Assembly: GCA_030590405.1 (NCBI GenBank)
Contig: JAUUYO010000022.1
Coordinates: 1-19,883 of the forward strand
Reading direction: 5' to 3'
Length of the DNA stretch: 19,883 nucleotides
From: Kangiellaceae bacterium
GTDB taxonomy: Bacteria > Pseudomonadota > Gammaproteobacteria > Enterobacterales > Kangiellaceae
In this document: one piece after another, positions 7,891 through 15,720 of the stretch
Layout: each line of letters starts with the position of its first letter
How positions within the stretch are numbered: position 1 is the first letter of the stretch
Made by a program: the position numbers and the translations under genes
The notes under the pieces: model-generated
Told to the model about the DNA's origin: nothing
The model's input: only the letters and a program-made list of their open reading frames with translations
Database searches by the model: none

Positions 7891-8451
7891 ATGAGTATTA
7901 ATACCACAAACTTAAGTTTTAATAGTGTTCGAAAGCCCGTTTACGAGACTAAATTAAATCTGGTAGCGTTAATGGATATCTTTACTATTTTAGTGTTCTT
8001 TCTGTTATTAAATAACGGAGATGCCAATGAGCTTGAAAACGCCAAGTTTGTAAAACTACCTGATTCCAGTGTTAAAGCCGCTCCCCATGTCGAGGCGCTT
8101 ATTGTTATCAGTGAACATGAAATTATGTTGAATGGTGAACCCGTTATTAGTCTCGATGATGTTGCTAATTCCAAGAAAAAAATTGTTCAGCCACTTGTTG
8201 ATGCATTAGATGAATATGAAATCAAAAAAGGTGAGTTGAGTATTTATGAAAAAAACAATGGTTTACCGATCACTATTATGGGAGATCAATCTGTTTCATT
8301 CCGCTTATTAGAACGGGTGATGGTTTCATGTAGTGTCGCTGGGTTTCGTGATATTTCACTTGCAGTCAATCGTATTGCTGGACCTGTTATGCAATTTCAA
8401 CCCGCAGGGCAGTCGACTCAGGCTGAAGCTAGCCAAATGAGAGGTGAATGA
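7891..8451 (+). CDS. ExbD/TolR-family protein 2 with channel Asp (AglQ/AglS-like)
   Basis: A 186-residue ExbD/TolR-type protein: an N-terminal cytoplasmic segment of about 22 residues, one transmembrane helix (about 24-42) and a periplasmic domain beginning with VKLPDS. In the pre-helix signature LNLVALMDIFTILVFFLL the family Asp is kept as Asp29, unlike its upstream neighbour. The periplasmic part is slightly longer than in classic ExbD and contains beta-rich stretches (VEALIVISEHEIMLNGEPV, LPITIMGDQSVSFRLLERVM) typical of the fold. The start follows the previous stop by ten bases with only a weak ribosome site; the stop overlaps the next start (ATGATG). The likely role is the protonatable subunit of a heteromeric stator with the channel protein. 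Family assignment is firm; the precise partner arrangement is inferred. Confidence 0.9.
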   Translation: MSINTTNLSFNSVRKPVYETKLNLVALMDIFTILVFFLLLNNGDANELENAKFVKLPDSSVKAAPHVEALIVISEHEIMLNGEPVISLDDVANSKKKIVQPLVDALDEYEIKKGELSIYEKNNGLPITIMGDQSVSFRLLERVMVSCSVAGFRDISLAVNRIAGPVMQFQPAGQSTQAEASQMRGE

Positions 8452-9410
8452 TGTCGACGATTACTATCGAGCCATTATCACCCGATCTGGTTTTGCCATG
8501 GACTCCTAATGCAAAACAAGAAGCTTTGTTCAAAAAATGGGTCAGAAATACTTTAGTTGTTTTATTGCTATTGTTTGTTGTTATACCCTGGTTACCTGTG
8601 TTTGAAGCTGAGTATGAACCAGCCGAAAGAAAAATAGTAAAAACCAAAGTTATTCTGGAAGCGGTTAAACTGCCGAAACCTGAAGCCATTGTAGTAAAAC
8701 CAAAAACACCAAAAAAAATTAAACCTAAGCCGGTCGAAAAAAAGAAAAAATCAGATTTAAATAAAGCAACAAAGGCTTCGTCGAAAACAAGTTCAAAAAA
8801 GCGATTGACTAAAAGTAAGAGTTTAAGCGAACTGTCTAGTCAGCTATCAGCGTTGCGAGGCTCAATAAACGTGGCCGGAATGAAAAACAAGAAAGTGGTA
8901 CAAAAACGCAAAGGAATGGTTGCTACCGTTGATCGGAATGTATTAGGTGAAAATCGAACAGCTAAAGCAAGCATGGGAGTCTCTGTCGATGATAATTTGA
9001 TGAAGTCCTCTTCCGTTGCGTTAACGGGTCATCAAACATCTGAAGTTGCTGGCGTTATTTCTACTGGCCAGGGGGCTGGGGCTGGTGGAGGAAGTTCCGA
9101 GAGGGGCAACTATGTTGCTGGTCGTCGTGATGATGAAAGTATCAGGCGCACCATGGATAGAAATAAAGGCCGCTTTAACTCTCTGTATCAGAATCGTTTA
9201 GGCGAATATCCTGAAATTCACGGAAAATTTATTTTTAACCTTGTGATTGAACCAGATGGCCGAATTTCTCGATTAGAGTTAATTTTAAGTGAACTTGGTC
9301 TTACTGATTTGGAAGAGGACCTTTTAAAAAAAATCAAAGGGATCAACTTTGGCGTGGCTGATGTATTGGCTACGCCGGTCCAATATACCTACGTTTTTTT
9401 CCCCAGTTAA
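8448..9410 (+). CDS. TonB-like energy-transducing protein with AgmX/PglI-type C-terminal domain (GltG/GltJ-like)
   Basis: A 320-residue protein built like TonB: a cytoplasmic N-terminus of about 30 residues, one transmembrane helix (about 34-52), a Lys/Pro-rich periplasmic spacer (about 75-125), a Ser/Gly-rich linker (about 130-230), and a C-terminal domain (about 230-320) containing SIRRTMDRNKGRF, LVIEPDGRISRLE and TYVFFPS. That tail matches my memory of the AgmX/PglI C-terminal domain of myxobacterial gliding and secretion proteins (IRR, then VxxxIDPDGRV, then F-FxPS), except that the Cys pair usual there seems replaced by Leu246 and Leu292. In the Glt system such proteins span from the motor to the outer membrane. 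Start: ATG 8448 or, with better spacing from GAGGTGA (8441-8447), ATG 8451. It is the last gene of the operon; a 333-base gap follows. Confidence 0.85.
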   Translation: MMSTITIEPLSPDLVLPWTPNAKQEALFKKWVRNTLVVLLLLFVVIPWLPVFEAEYEPAERKIVKTKVILEAVKLPKPEAIVVKPKTPKKIKPKPVEKKKKSDLNKATKASSKTSSKKRLTKSKSLSELSSQLSALRGSINVAGMKNKKVVQKRKGMVATVDRNVLGENRTAKASMGVSVDDNLMKSSSVALTGHQTSEVAGVISTGQGAGAGGGSSERGNYVAGRRDDESIRRTMDRNKGRFNSLYQNRLGEYPEIHGKFIFNLVIEPDGRISRLELILSELGLTDLEEDLLKKIKGINFGVADVLATPVQYTYVFFPS

Positions 9411-9537
9411 TTGATAACAGATAACTTATTTAACGTTTTGCTAACCAGAGAGCGTTATTGAGTGTTTAACCCGTTGTCACGTAGATTAACAAATTATCAA
9501 AACTAGTTAAGGTGTTTTTGTTCTCTTATTGAGATAA

Positions 9538-9576
9538 TAGAGTGATTTAAATATTTCAAATGAAATATAGACTCTA
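9538..9576. repeat. Compound inverted repeat, possible terminator or operator
   Basis: Outer arms TAGAGT (9538-9543) and ACTCTA (9571-9576) flank a perfect inner pair ATATTTCA (9551-9558) and TGAAATAT (9561-9568) with a two-base centre. The inner 18 bp are a perfect palindrome. It lies about 130 bases after the motor operon and 170 before the next gene. It is AT-rich, so either a protein-binding site or a weak terminator is possible. Confidence 0.6.
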
Positions 9577-9630
9577 ATGATCAAAAAACGTACAGAGAAC
9601 TTCTTCACATTTTTGACAAAAACAAACGTT

Positions 9631-9651
9631 ATTCAAAAGAATATTTTGAAT
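9631..9651. repeat. Inverted repeat near possible promoter
   Basis: ATTCAAAA (9631-9638) and TTTTGAAT (9644-9651) form a perfect 8-bp inverted repeat with a 5-base centre, starting 13 bases after TTGACA at 9613-9618. The position would suit an operator overlapping a promoter, which is inferred only. Confidence 0.55.
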
Positions 9652-9743
9652 TTGTGAGATCTCCCCGTTAGTTGCTTTTTATTCATGGCATTATATTTAT
9701 CAATAGCCTTTGGAGTTAGATACGTCTTTATGGAGCCTCTGTT

Positions 9744-12700
9744 ATGAAAGCCTACTTACCCAAATTTAATACTATATTAGTTTACTCTTTTACCTCTCTT
9801 ATGCTCTTCATGTCAGGTTGTTCAAGTGAGGATACTGGCAAGGATGATGTGAGTGTTGAAAAATCTGATTTAACCACTGAAGCCATCTTTGCCCAAGTCA
9901 AAAGAAGCGTAAATAATCAAGCACAATATGAGCAGGATGATTTTAATTCTAAAACATCCAACATAAGCGAATCTCCGGTAGAGTTATTTTCGCCTTATCA
10001 ATATAACCTTGGTGCCAAATTATTGGTTCGCAGTAATCTTACGATTGATGCAATAGAAACAGAAGTTTTGCAATCAGTGTTTGGAAATACTGAATACGAT
10101 GTTAAAGATCTAAACGTTTCAGCTGATGGGCAATGGTTAGTCTTTGCTGCACGAGGCTCCGAATTCGATCAAAAAAACTCCAGTTGGAATATCTTTCTTT
10201 ATAATTTTGAAACAAAGTCACTTAGACGAGTTATCGAAGATGATGTTGTCGCCAACCACGGTCAGGATACTAATCCAACCTTGACGTTAGATAACAAAAT
10301 TATTTTTTCTTCTGATCGAGATGCTGGAAATTCTTTGCATCCCAGAGTTAATTCTGAACATGTTGGTGATACGTGTCGACAAGTCGATCCATCTGAAAAT
10401 CCTTCATTATTGCATGCTATGAGCGTTGAAGGCGCTAATATCACCCAGTTAACTTATGGGCGCGATAATCATGATATCAGCCCTACAACGCTTAAAGATG
10501 GAAGGGTTGCGTTTATTCGATTTGAAAAACGCTTTGTGCAACTTGAGAGTTGTTATGTTGACCAACAAGAAGCGGTCGAGCTTCAAGATTCAAGCTCTTA
10601 TCCAAAAGGTTTAAAAATGCCATTAAATTGGTCTGAGATTAACCAATGTGCGCATACTAAGCTCACTCAAAATGGTAATGTTTTACTCACTAATCACTAT
10701 AAGCTACTCACTATCAGTGCCGATGGTGAGTCGATGCAACAACTTTACGACACGACTAGCGCTGACTCATCCGATGAAGCCTTTTTAGCCTTAGATCAAC
10801 TTTTTCAAGCGGAAAACGGTAATTTATTTAGTTTAATACGCCATCAGTACAATCCGGTATTGGGAGGGGATTTACTTGAATTACAAGCCCAACATCAAGT
10901 CGATGCCAGTATTATTCTGGATGAGCTTTCACCGGTTTCTTTGGCTTCTCCGACCATCGATTTATATCCCGGTCAATTGTCGAATAAAGGGTGGTTTAGC
11001 GCTTTTTGGCCTTACCGAGATGGGACTGGAAGATTATTAGTCAGTTGGGCGCAATGTACTTTGATTGATGGTGAAAAAACGACTTTTTGTGATTCGGCAG
11101 ACAGCGCTGGCGAGCAAAAAGTCCAATACGGATTATGGGTTTATGACCCTGCCGATCAAACCCGTTCACCGCTTTTAAATGCAAGCGATGATGTTATCTA
11201 CACCGAGCTTGCAATGGCTCAACCTCATGTTGGTAATTCTCTCAATGTACAACCCTTTGAGGAAAATTTTGTAGACAATCCAGATGCAACAAGAATTCTT
11301 TGTGGTTCGAATACTGCTCCAATTGCAGTCGCGACTGTTCAGGACGAGCAAGGAATTTTATACGTCAACCAATCCATTCATTTAGACGGTTCAGCAAGTA
11401 GTGATCCTGAAGGGGATGAGCTGACTTATCGCTGGTCAATTTCATCTCAACCGGGGCAGAGCAATCCGGTGTTAAACAGCAGTATATTGATTAGACCAAC
11501 GTTGATAACCGATATTGCGGGTACTTATGTATTGACGTTGATTGTCAATGATGGCGAGTTAGATAGCGATGCGGCGGTGCTTAACCTGGAAGTGACGGTC
11601 CAAAATCCTTACGATGAAAATCATAAGCCGATTGCCAATGCAGGTGATGATCAAACTAGTGGAATTAATGATATTTTTCACCTTTCTGGTGAAGCCAGTA
11701 CAGATGAAGATGTAGACGATATTCTGTCATATCGTTGGGAAATTATTTCAAAAGAAGATGGTAGCCAGGCAACGCTATCGGATGAACAAACGGTTTCACC
11801 ACAATTCATCGCTGATACTGTGGGTAGCTATAAACTTCAGTTAATTGTTAATGATAGTAAGATTGACAGCGAACCTGACTATGTCCTGATTAACATGACA
11901 AATCCTGTGGATAATCATTTACCCATTGCTAATGCTGGTGACGATCAAAATGTTTATGTGAATTCGTTGGTTCAATTAGATGGATCCGCTAGTTTCGATG
12001 AGAACCCTGAGCATACATTGACTTATAGATGGTTGCTTGTTGTTGGTAATAGCACTTTACTGGAGCCCAATAGCGCTACTCCAAGTTTTACCCCAACAGA
12101 AACGGGAACCTATCGGTTAGAGCTTATCGTTAACGATTCATATAACGATAGTATTAAAGATAGCGTTGAAATCATTGTTAATCAGGAACCTGTTACTCTC
12201 ATAGCTGATGCAGGGGAAGACGTAACGGGGTATGTCGCTGAAACTTTACAACTTGACGGTTCCGGTTCTATTGGTGCAACGAGTTATCAATGGAGCGCAC
12301 AAGGCCCAGGAGAGATCATTTTTTCAGATGCCAATATAATTAATCCGCAATTTAGCAGTAATCTTGAGGGTGAATATTTGGTTACCCTGAGAGTTAACAA
12401 TGACAAAGGTGATTTGGCAACCGACACCCTGATAGTCATCCTGACAGAACCTAATAATGCGCCAATTGCTAACGCAGGCAGGGATCAGGTTATTGAGCCA
12501 AACACCACAAGCTTAATCCTTGATGGTTCCGGCAGTAGTGATGTTGACGGTGACCCTCTCACTTTTGTCTGGACATTGGATGATAATTCGAGCGCTCAGT
12601 TATCTGATAATACCGCAGTATCACCAGTGGTATTATTAAATGGTGAGACTAATGTTAAAGCCACCTTAATTGTTTTTGACGGGATTGAGCATAGCCCAGC

Positions 12701-14228
12701 AGATTTTGTATTACTAAAAACTGAAAACGTCGCGCCAATCGCCAATGCCGGGTTTGACCAAGTGGGACAGGTTGAGCAAGTGATCCAACTCGATGGCTCT
12801 AACAGTAGTGATGTTGACGGTGATAATTTAACTTTCTTATGGAGTATCTGGTTAAAGCCAGAAAGCAGTAACGTGGCCTTAAATGACGATACCGCTGTTA
12901 AACCTGAGTTGACGTTAGACGCAGAAGGGACTTATACATTAAAGCTGATTGTCAACGATGGCATGCAAGATAGTCAGCCAGATTATGTTCTCATAAATAC
13001 TCAAGAAAATATTATGCCAGTGGCTAATGCTGGTCTCGATCAACTGATTGAAGAATGGCAACTGGTTAGTTTGGATGGTAGTGCCAGTTATGATGCTGAG
13101 CAAGATCCTTTAAGCTACCATTGGACGATTATTTTTCAGCCGGAAACCAGTCAAGCGCAATTGCTTAATTCAAATAGCGTTTCACCGAGTATTGAAATTG
13201 ACGTTGCTGGTGAATACGTTGCTCAATTAATTGTGAACGATGGAATAACTGACAGCCAGCCAGATACGGTTCTTTTAACTGATGCAAATCTACGTCCGGT
13301 TGCAAACGCTGGAGTTGACCAACGTAAGACTGAGATGCAGCTGGTTGAATTGGATGGTAGCGACAGTTATGACCCCGACGGTGCTGATATTAACTATCAT
13401 TGGAGCGTAGTGAGTGAACCTGCTGACAGTCAATTAGCCTTTGACAACTCAAAAATCATGCAGCCGAACTTTACTGCTGAGCAAATCGGCACTTATGTCA
13501 TTCAGTTAATCGTGGACGATGGTGTGGTGAAAAGCATTGCAGATACGGTCATTATTGAGGTTACAGAAATCGGTGATGTTTGTGAAATCTCTGACGACAC
13601 CTCGCGCGTATTGCCTATCACTATTCGTGATTTTCAGCGCTCTCATCCTGATTTTGAATATAGAAATGGGGTTGACTATGGGATCGTAGAACCGGATTTG
13701 GGCGCAGACAGTTTACCCGTTTACGCTTATGCACAAGGCTCTAGCGAGACCACCACAGGATCGTACAACTTCGATCAATGGTATCGTGATGTGGAAGGCG
13801 TTAATATTAATATTCCTAAGACGTTAACGGTTAATCGAGAGAGTGACTCTACGCTTTGGGAGTATGCCAACAATGATTTCTTTATTATCGATGGAGAAGG
13901 TTGGGGCAACACTGGTATGACTGACCCCGATCATAATTTTCATTTCACTCTGGAAATGCATCTCGAATTTGATTACAACGGTGGTGAAGTTTTCACCTTC
14001 CAGGGTGATGATGATTTATGGTTATTTATTAATGGTAAGCTCGTGATCGACATTGGCGGTGTACATTCTATGTTAGAGCGAAGTGTTGACATCGATAGTG
14101 TTGCTGAATCAATCGGCATTGAGCCGGGAAATCGTTATACTTTCGATCTCTTCTTTGCAGAGAGACATGTCACGCGTTCAAACTTTATGTTCCAGACCAA
14201 TATGGAACTGGAGTGTGTTAAGCCATAA
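9744..14228 (+). CDS. Giant surface lipoprotein: propeller-like segment, eight PKD-like repeats, fibro-slime domain
   Basis: A 1494-residue lipoprotein with lipobox MSGC (Cys26). The acidic region SSEDTGKDD follows it, and Ser at the next position suits the outer membrane. Residues about 80-510 resemble TolB-type or HzsA-related beta-propeller blades (VSADGQWLVFAARG, IIFSSDRDAG, ITQLTYGRDNHDISPTTLKD) and hold several Cys. Residues about 523-1277 hold eight Ig/PKD-like repeats of about 95 residues, most with PIANAGxDQ, LDGSxSxD and LIVNDG motifs. Residues about 1284-1494 are a fibro-slime domain, PA14-like, with FTFQGDDDLWLFINGKLV, IGGVHS and FDLFFAERH. Fibro-slime and PA14 domains bind carbohydrate in known cases, often with calcium through acidic pairs such as the Asp run here. 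GGAG eight bases upstream supports the start. Probably a cell-surface adhesin or polysaccharide-binding protein, transcribed alone; the ligand is unknown. Confidence 0.88.
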   Translation: MKAYLPKFNTILVYSFTSLMLFMSGCSSEDTGKDDVSVEKSDLTTEAIFAQVKRSVNNQAQYEQDDFNSKTSNISESPVELFSPYQYNLGAKLLVRSNLTIDAIETEVLQSVFGNTEYDVKDLNVSADGQWLVFAARGSEFDQKNSSWNIFLYNFETKSLRRVIEDDVVANHGQDTNPTLTLDNKIIFSSDRDAGNSLHPRVNSEHVGDTCRQVDPSENPSLLHAMSVEGANITQLTYGRDNHDISPTTLKDGRVAFIRFEKRFVQLESCYVDQQEAVELQDSSSYPKGLKMPLNWSEINQCAHTKLTQNGNVLLTNHYKLLTISADGESMQQLYDTTSADSSDEAFLALDQLFQAENGNLFSLIRHQYNPVLGGDLLELQAQHQVDASIILDELSPVSLASPTIDLYPGQLSNKGWFSAFWPYRDGTGRLLVSWAQCTLIDGEKTTFCDSADSAGEQKVQYGLWVYDPADQTRSPLLNASDDVIYTELAMAQPHVGNSLNVQPFEENFVDNPDATRILCGSNTAPIAVATVQDEQGILYVNQSIHLDGSASSDPEGDELTYRWSISSQPGQSNPVLNSSILIRPTLITDIAGTYVLTLIVNDGELDSDAAVLNLEVTVQNPYDENHKPIANAGDDQTSGINDIFHLSGEASTDEDVDDILSYRWEIISKEDGSQATLSDEQTVSPQFIADTVGSYKLQLIVNDSKIDSEPDYVLINMTNPVDNHLPIANAGDDQNVYVNSLVQLDGSASFDENPEHTLTYRWLLVVGNSTLLEPNSATPSFTPTETGTYRLELIVNDSYNDSIKDSVEIIVNQEPVTLIADAGEDVTGYVAETLQLDGSGSIGATSYQWSAQGPGEIIFSDANIINPQFSSNLEGEYLVTLRVNNDKGDLATDTLIVILTEPNNAPIANAGRDQVIEPNTTSLILDGSGSSDVDGDPLTFVWTLDDNSSAQLSDNTAVSPVVLLNGETNVKATLIVFDGIEHSPADFVLLKTENVAPIANAGFDQVGQVEQVIQLDGSNSSDVDGDNLTFLWSIWLKPESSNVALNDDTAVKPELTLDAEGTYTLKLIVNDGMQDSQPDYVLINTQENIMPVANAGLDQLIEEWQLVSLDGSASYDAEQDPLSYHWTIIFQPETSQAQLLNSNSVSPSIEIDVAGEYVAQLIVNDGITDSQPDTVLLTDANLRPVANAGVDQRKTEMQLVELDGSDSYDPDGADINYHWSVVSEPADSQLAFDNSKIMQPNFTAEQIGTYVIQLIVDDGVVKSIADTVIIEVTEIGDVCEISDDTSRVLPITIRDFQRSHPDFEYRNGVDYGIVEPDLGADSLPVYAYAQGSSETTTGSYNFDQWYRDVEGVNINIPKTLTVNRESDSTLWEYANNDFFIIDGEGWGNTGMTDPDHNFHFTLEMHLEFDYNGGEVFTFQGDDDLWLFINGKLVIDIGGVHSMLERSVDIDSVAESIGIEPGNRYTFDLFFAERHVTRSNFMFQTNMELECVKP
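11310..13575 (+). repeat. Array of eight PKD-like domain repeats within the surface lipoprotein
   Basis: Eight protein-level repeats of roughly 285 bases begin near 11310, 11625, 11920, 12195, 12460, 12730, 13010 and 13290. Repeats 2, 3 and 5-8 carry PIANAG or PVANAG; repeat 1 has PIAVAT. Repeat 4 is the most divergent, opening LIADAGEDV and lacking the DxDGD calcium-like motif. DNA identity between copies is modest. Confidence 0.8.
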
Positions 14229-14249
14229 CGTATGAGCATCTAACCAAAC

Positions 14250-14279
14250 ACGACGGACTTAATAAGCAAGCTCCGTCGT
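14250..14279. terminator. Hairpin between convergent genes, probable bidirectional terminator
   Basis: ACGACGGA (14250-14257) and TCCGTCGT (14272-14279) form a perfect GC-rich 8-bp stem with a 14-base loop, 22 bases after the lipoprotein stop and 63 bases from the stop of the convergent AraC-type gene. Only short T-runs follow on each strand, so termination efficiency is uncertain. Confidence 0.65.
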
Positions 14280-14342
14280 TTAACTGATTATTTTTGAGAT
14301 GTGAAATTGAATAAATTTTGTTTGTGAATACTATTCTTACGA

Positions 14343-15359
14343 TTAAAATTTTATTGCCAATAATTTCCTACGATAAGCGACAGGACTCTCATTGGTCCAT
14401 CGTTTAAATGCTCTTGTGAACCCGCTTGATTCTGAGAAACCTAATTCAAACGCAACATCAGTAAGGTCCATACGTTCGTCTAATAAGTAGTCAAGGGATT
14501 CGATAAATTTGCAACGATCGAGAAGATGCCGAAAACGGGTTCCGCTTTGTTTAATAGACCGTCTTAACTCCCCTAATTTCAAACCTGACTTTGCTGCTAC
14601 TTGCTCAATACTAAGTATTTTTCCTTTTCCTTCTTGCATGAGTAGATTCTCTACTTCTTCAATCAGAGGAATATGACCATGAGTGGCTAACATAGCTTGT
14701 GCCTTTTCAAGTAGTGCTTGATAAATCAGACTATCTGCTTGACGGCGCGGCTCTGCTAATACCTTTTGATCAATATAAATAGCGTCATAGGATTGATTAA
14801 ATATCACTGGGCACTTAAAAGCCTGCTCGTATTCTTCAATGCTTCCGTTAATCTCATGGGAGAAGGTGATTTGTTTGACGTCAATTTTGTTTTCCGCGTC
14901 TTTTATACCTAATTGGTGCCAACCAGCAATGGAAGCTTCTACTGCAGCTGGATGCATGAGCCTTCTTGGCCAAATGGCATCCCAACATAAAAATGTATTG
15001 TCTTGTTTGCGACGAAGTTCCATTCGACCAACACGGCTATACAATCGCTGATAACATAAAACACTTTTGATAGCGCTCAAGCCATCCATAGCACTCGTTG
15101 CTAGCCCCCCAACCAAACTGTATGAGTTTGTGGAAGAGTTCTGGCCAAATTTAACTCCCAGCATCGGATCAACTAAAACCTGGCTTGCAGTTTGATAAAC
15201 CTGATTCAAATCTTTTGCACTAACCCAGTCAGTTTTTCTAAGGGAAGATAACTGAGGTATTTGTTTAAACAGTTTTTCGGGTTGCAGTCCCTGGCTTTGA
15301 AGAAAACTGATTAGTCTTAGTAAATAACCACCATTTATGCTGGGTTCTATCAAAGGCAT
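14343..15359 (-). CDS. AraC-family transcriptional regulator with arabinose-binding-type N-terminal domain
   Basis: A 338-residue protein. Residues about 20-210 match the N-terminal ligand domain seen in OruR/ArgR-like AraC regulators (Arabinose_bd type: LGVKFG, SYSLVGGLATSAMDGLSAI, then CYQRLYSRVG). The C-terminal part (about 245-335) carries the two helix-turn-helix units of AraC proteins, the second with the signature LTDVAFELGFSESSGFTRAF followed by KRWTNESPVAYRR. Length is normal for the class. It is transcribed away from the GMC oxidoreductase gene across a 361-base gap, the usual arrangement for a regulator of the divergent operon. Only a weak AGAG precedes the ATG on the minus strand. 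The inducer is unknown; members of this class often control lipid, sterol or amino-acid catabolism. Family certain, target inferred. Confidence 0.92.
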   Translation of the reverse strand: MPLIEPSINGGYLLRLISFLQSQGLQPEKLFKQIPQLSSLRKTDWVSAKDLNQVYQTASQVLVDPMLGVKFGQNSSTNSYSLVGGLATSAMDGLSAIKSVLCYQRLYSRVGRMELRRKQDNTFLCWDAIWPRRLMHPAAVEASIAGWHQLGIKDAENKIDVKQITFSHEINGSIEEYEQAFKCPVIFNQSYDAIYIDQKVLAEPRRQADSLIYQALLEKAQAMLATHGHIPLIEEVENLLMQEGKGKILSIEQVAAKSGLKLGELRRSIKQSGTRFRHLLDRCKFIESLDYLLDERMDLTDVAFELGFSESSGFTRAFKRWTNESPVAYRRKLLAIKF

Positions 15360-15720
15360 ATTAATTGCTCTGTATTTAAATAAGATTAAGTGGCGACTCT
15401 GAATTTTATGGCATTCAGTTGACAGTACAATTTGCCAGTTTACAGGATGATTTAACTTTTTTTAATTAAAAATAGAAAAAATCTGTCAAGCTTTTTATTT
15501 CACTTTACTTTAAGATTCTATTATTCCGAGTTTTCTGGCGTTTAAATAAGGCAGAAGGAAGCAAACTTAAATTCGGTGTTCCAAATAAGCACTTTGTTAA
15601 TTATTCAGGAAGTACTATATAGACCTTTGAGATGTTGATATCTCTTTCATCTTATTTAAAAAATAAGTTAGATAGATAGTTCTATCTATTGGTAATAATA
15701 ATTCATAAACAGGTAAACCC
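15360..15720. promoter_or_regulatory. 361-base divergent intergenic region between AraC-type regulator and GMC oxidoreductase
   Basis: No gene seen. The region is AT-rich, with a 14-bp AT palindrome (15459-15472, TTTTTAATTAAAAA) and a perfect 18-bp palindrome at 15672-15689. Promoters for both flanking genes must lie here, but I cannot name convincing -35/-10 pairs. Confidence 0.55.
15672..15689. promoter_or_regulatory. Perfect 18-bp palindrome, putative operator
   Basis: ATAGATAG (15672-15679), TT, CTATCTAT (15682-15689), centred about 40 bases upstream of the GMC oxidoreductase ATG. The size and position suit a dimeric regulator site in the promoter or leader. AraC proteins usually bind direct repeats, so another regulator may be involved. 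Confidence 0.5.

Larger units (their letters stand above)
9411..9743 (+). promoter_or_regulatory. 333-base intergenic region upstream of the fibro-slime lipoprotein gene
   Basis: No coding frame is apparent here. It contains a compound inverted repeat at 9538-9576, a second one at 9631-9651, and a TTGACA hexamer at 9613-9618 that could be a -35 box, though no good -10 box follows at 16-18 bases. GGAG at 9732-9735 is the ribosome site of the next gene. I see no classic GC-rich terminator for the upstream operon. Confidence 0.5.

Noticed and set aside
6654..9410. Ordinary TonB2-type (TtpC/ExbB/ExbD/TonB) or Tol-Pal system
   Set aside because: There are two ExbD genes, no TtpC-like extended ExbB, no TolA/TolB/Pal, no TonB-dependent receptor nearby, and the TonB-like tail carries AgmX/PglI landmarks. 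Not excluded absolutely, but a poorer fit.
15459..15472. 14-bp palindrome TTTTTAATTAAAAA as an operator
   Set aside because: Low-complexity A/T run of a kind expected by chance in such DNA; recorded only in the intergenic entry.
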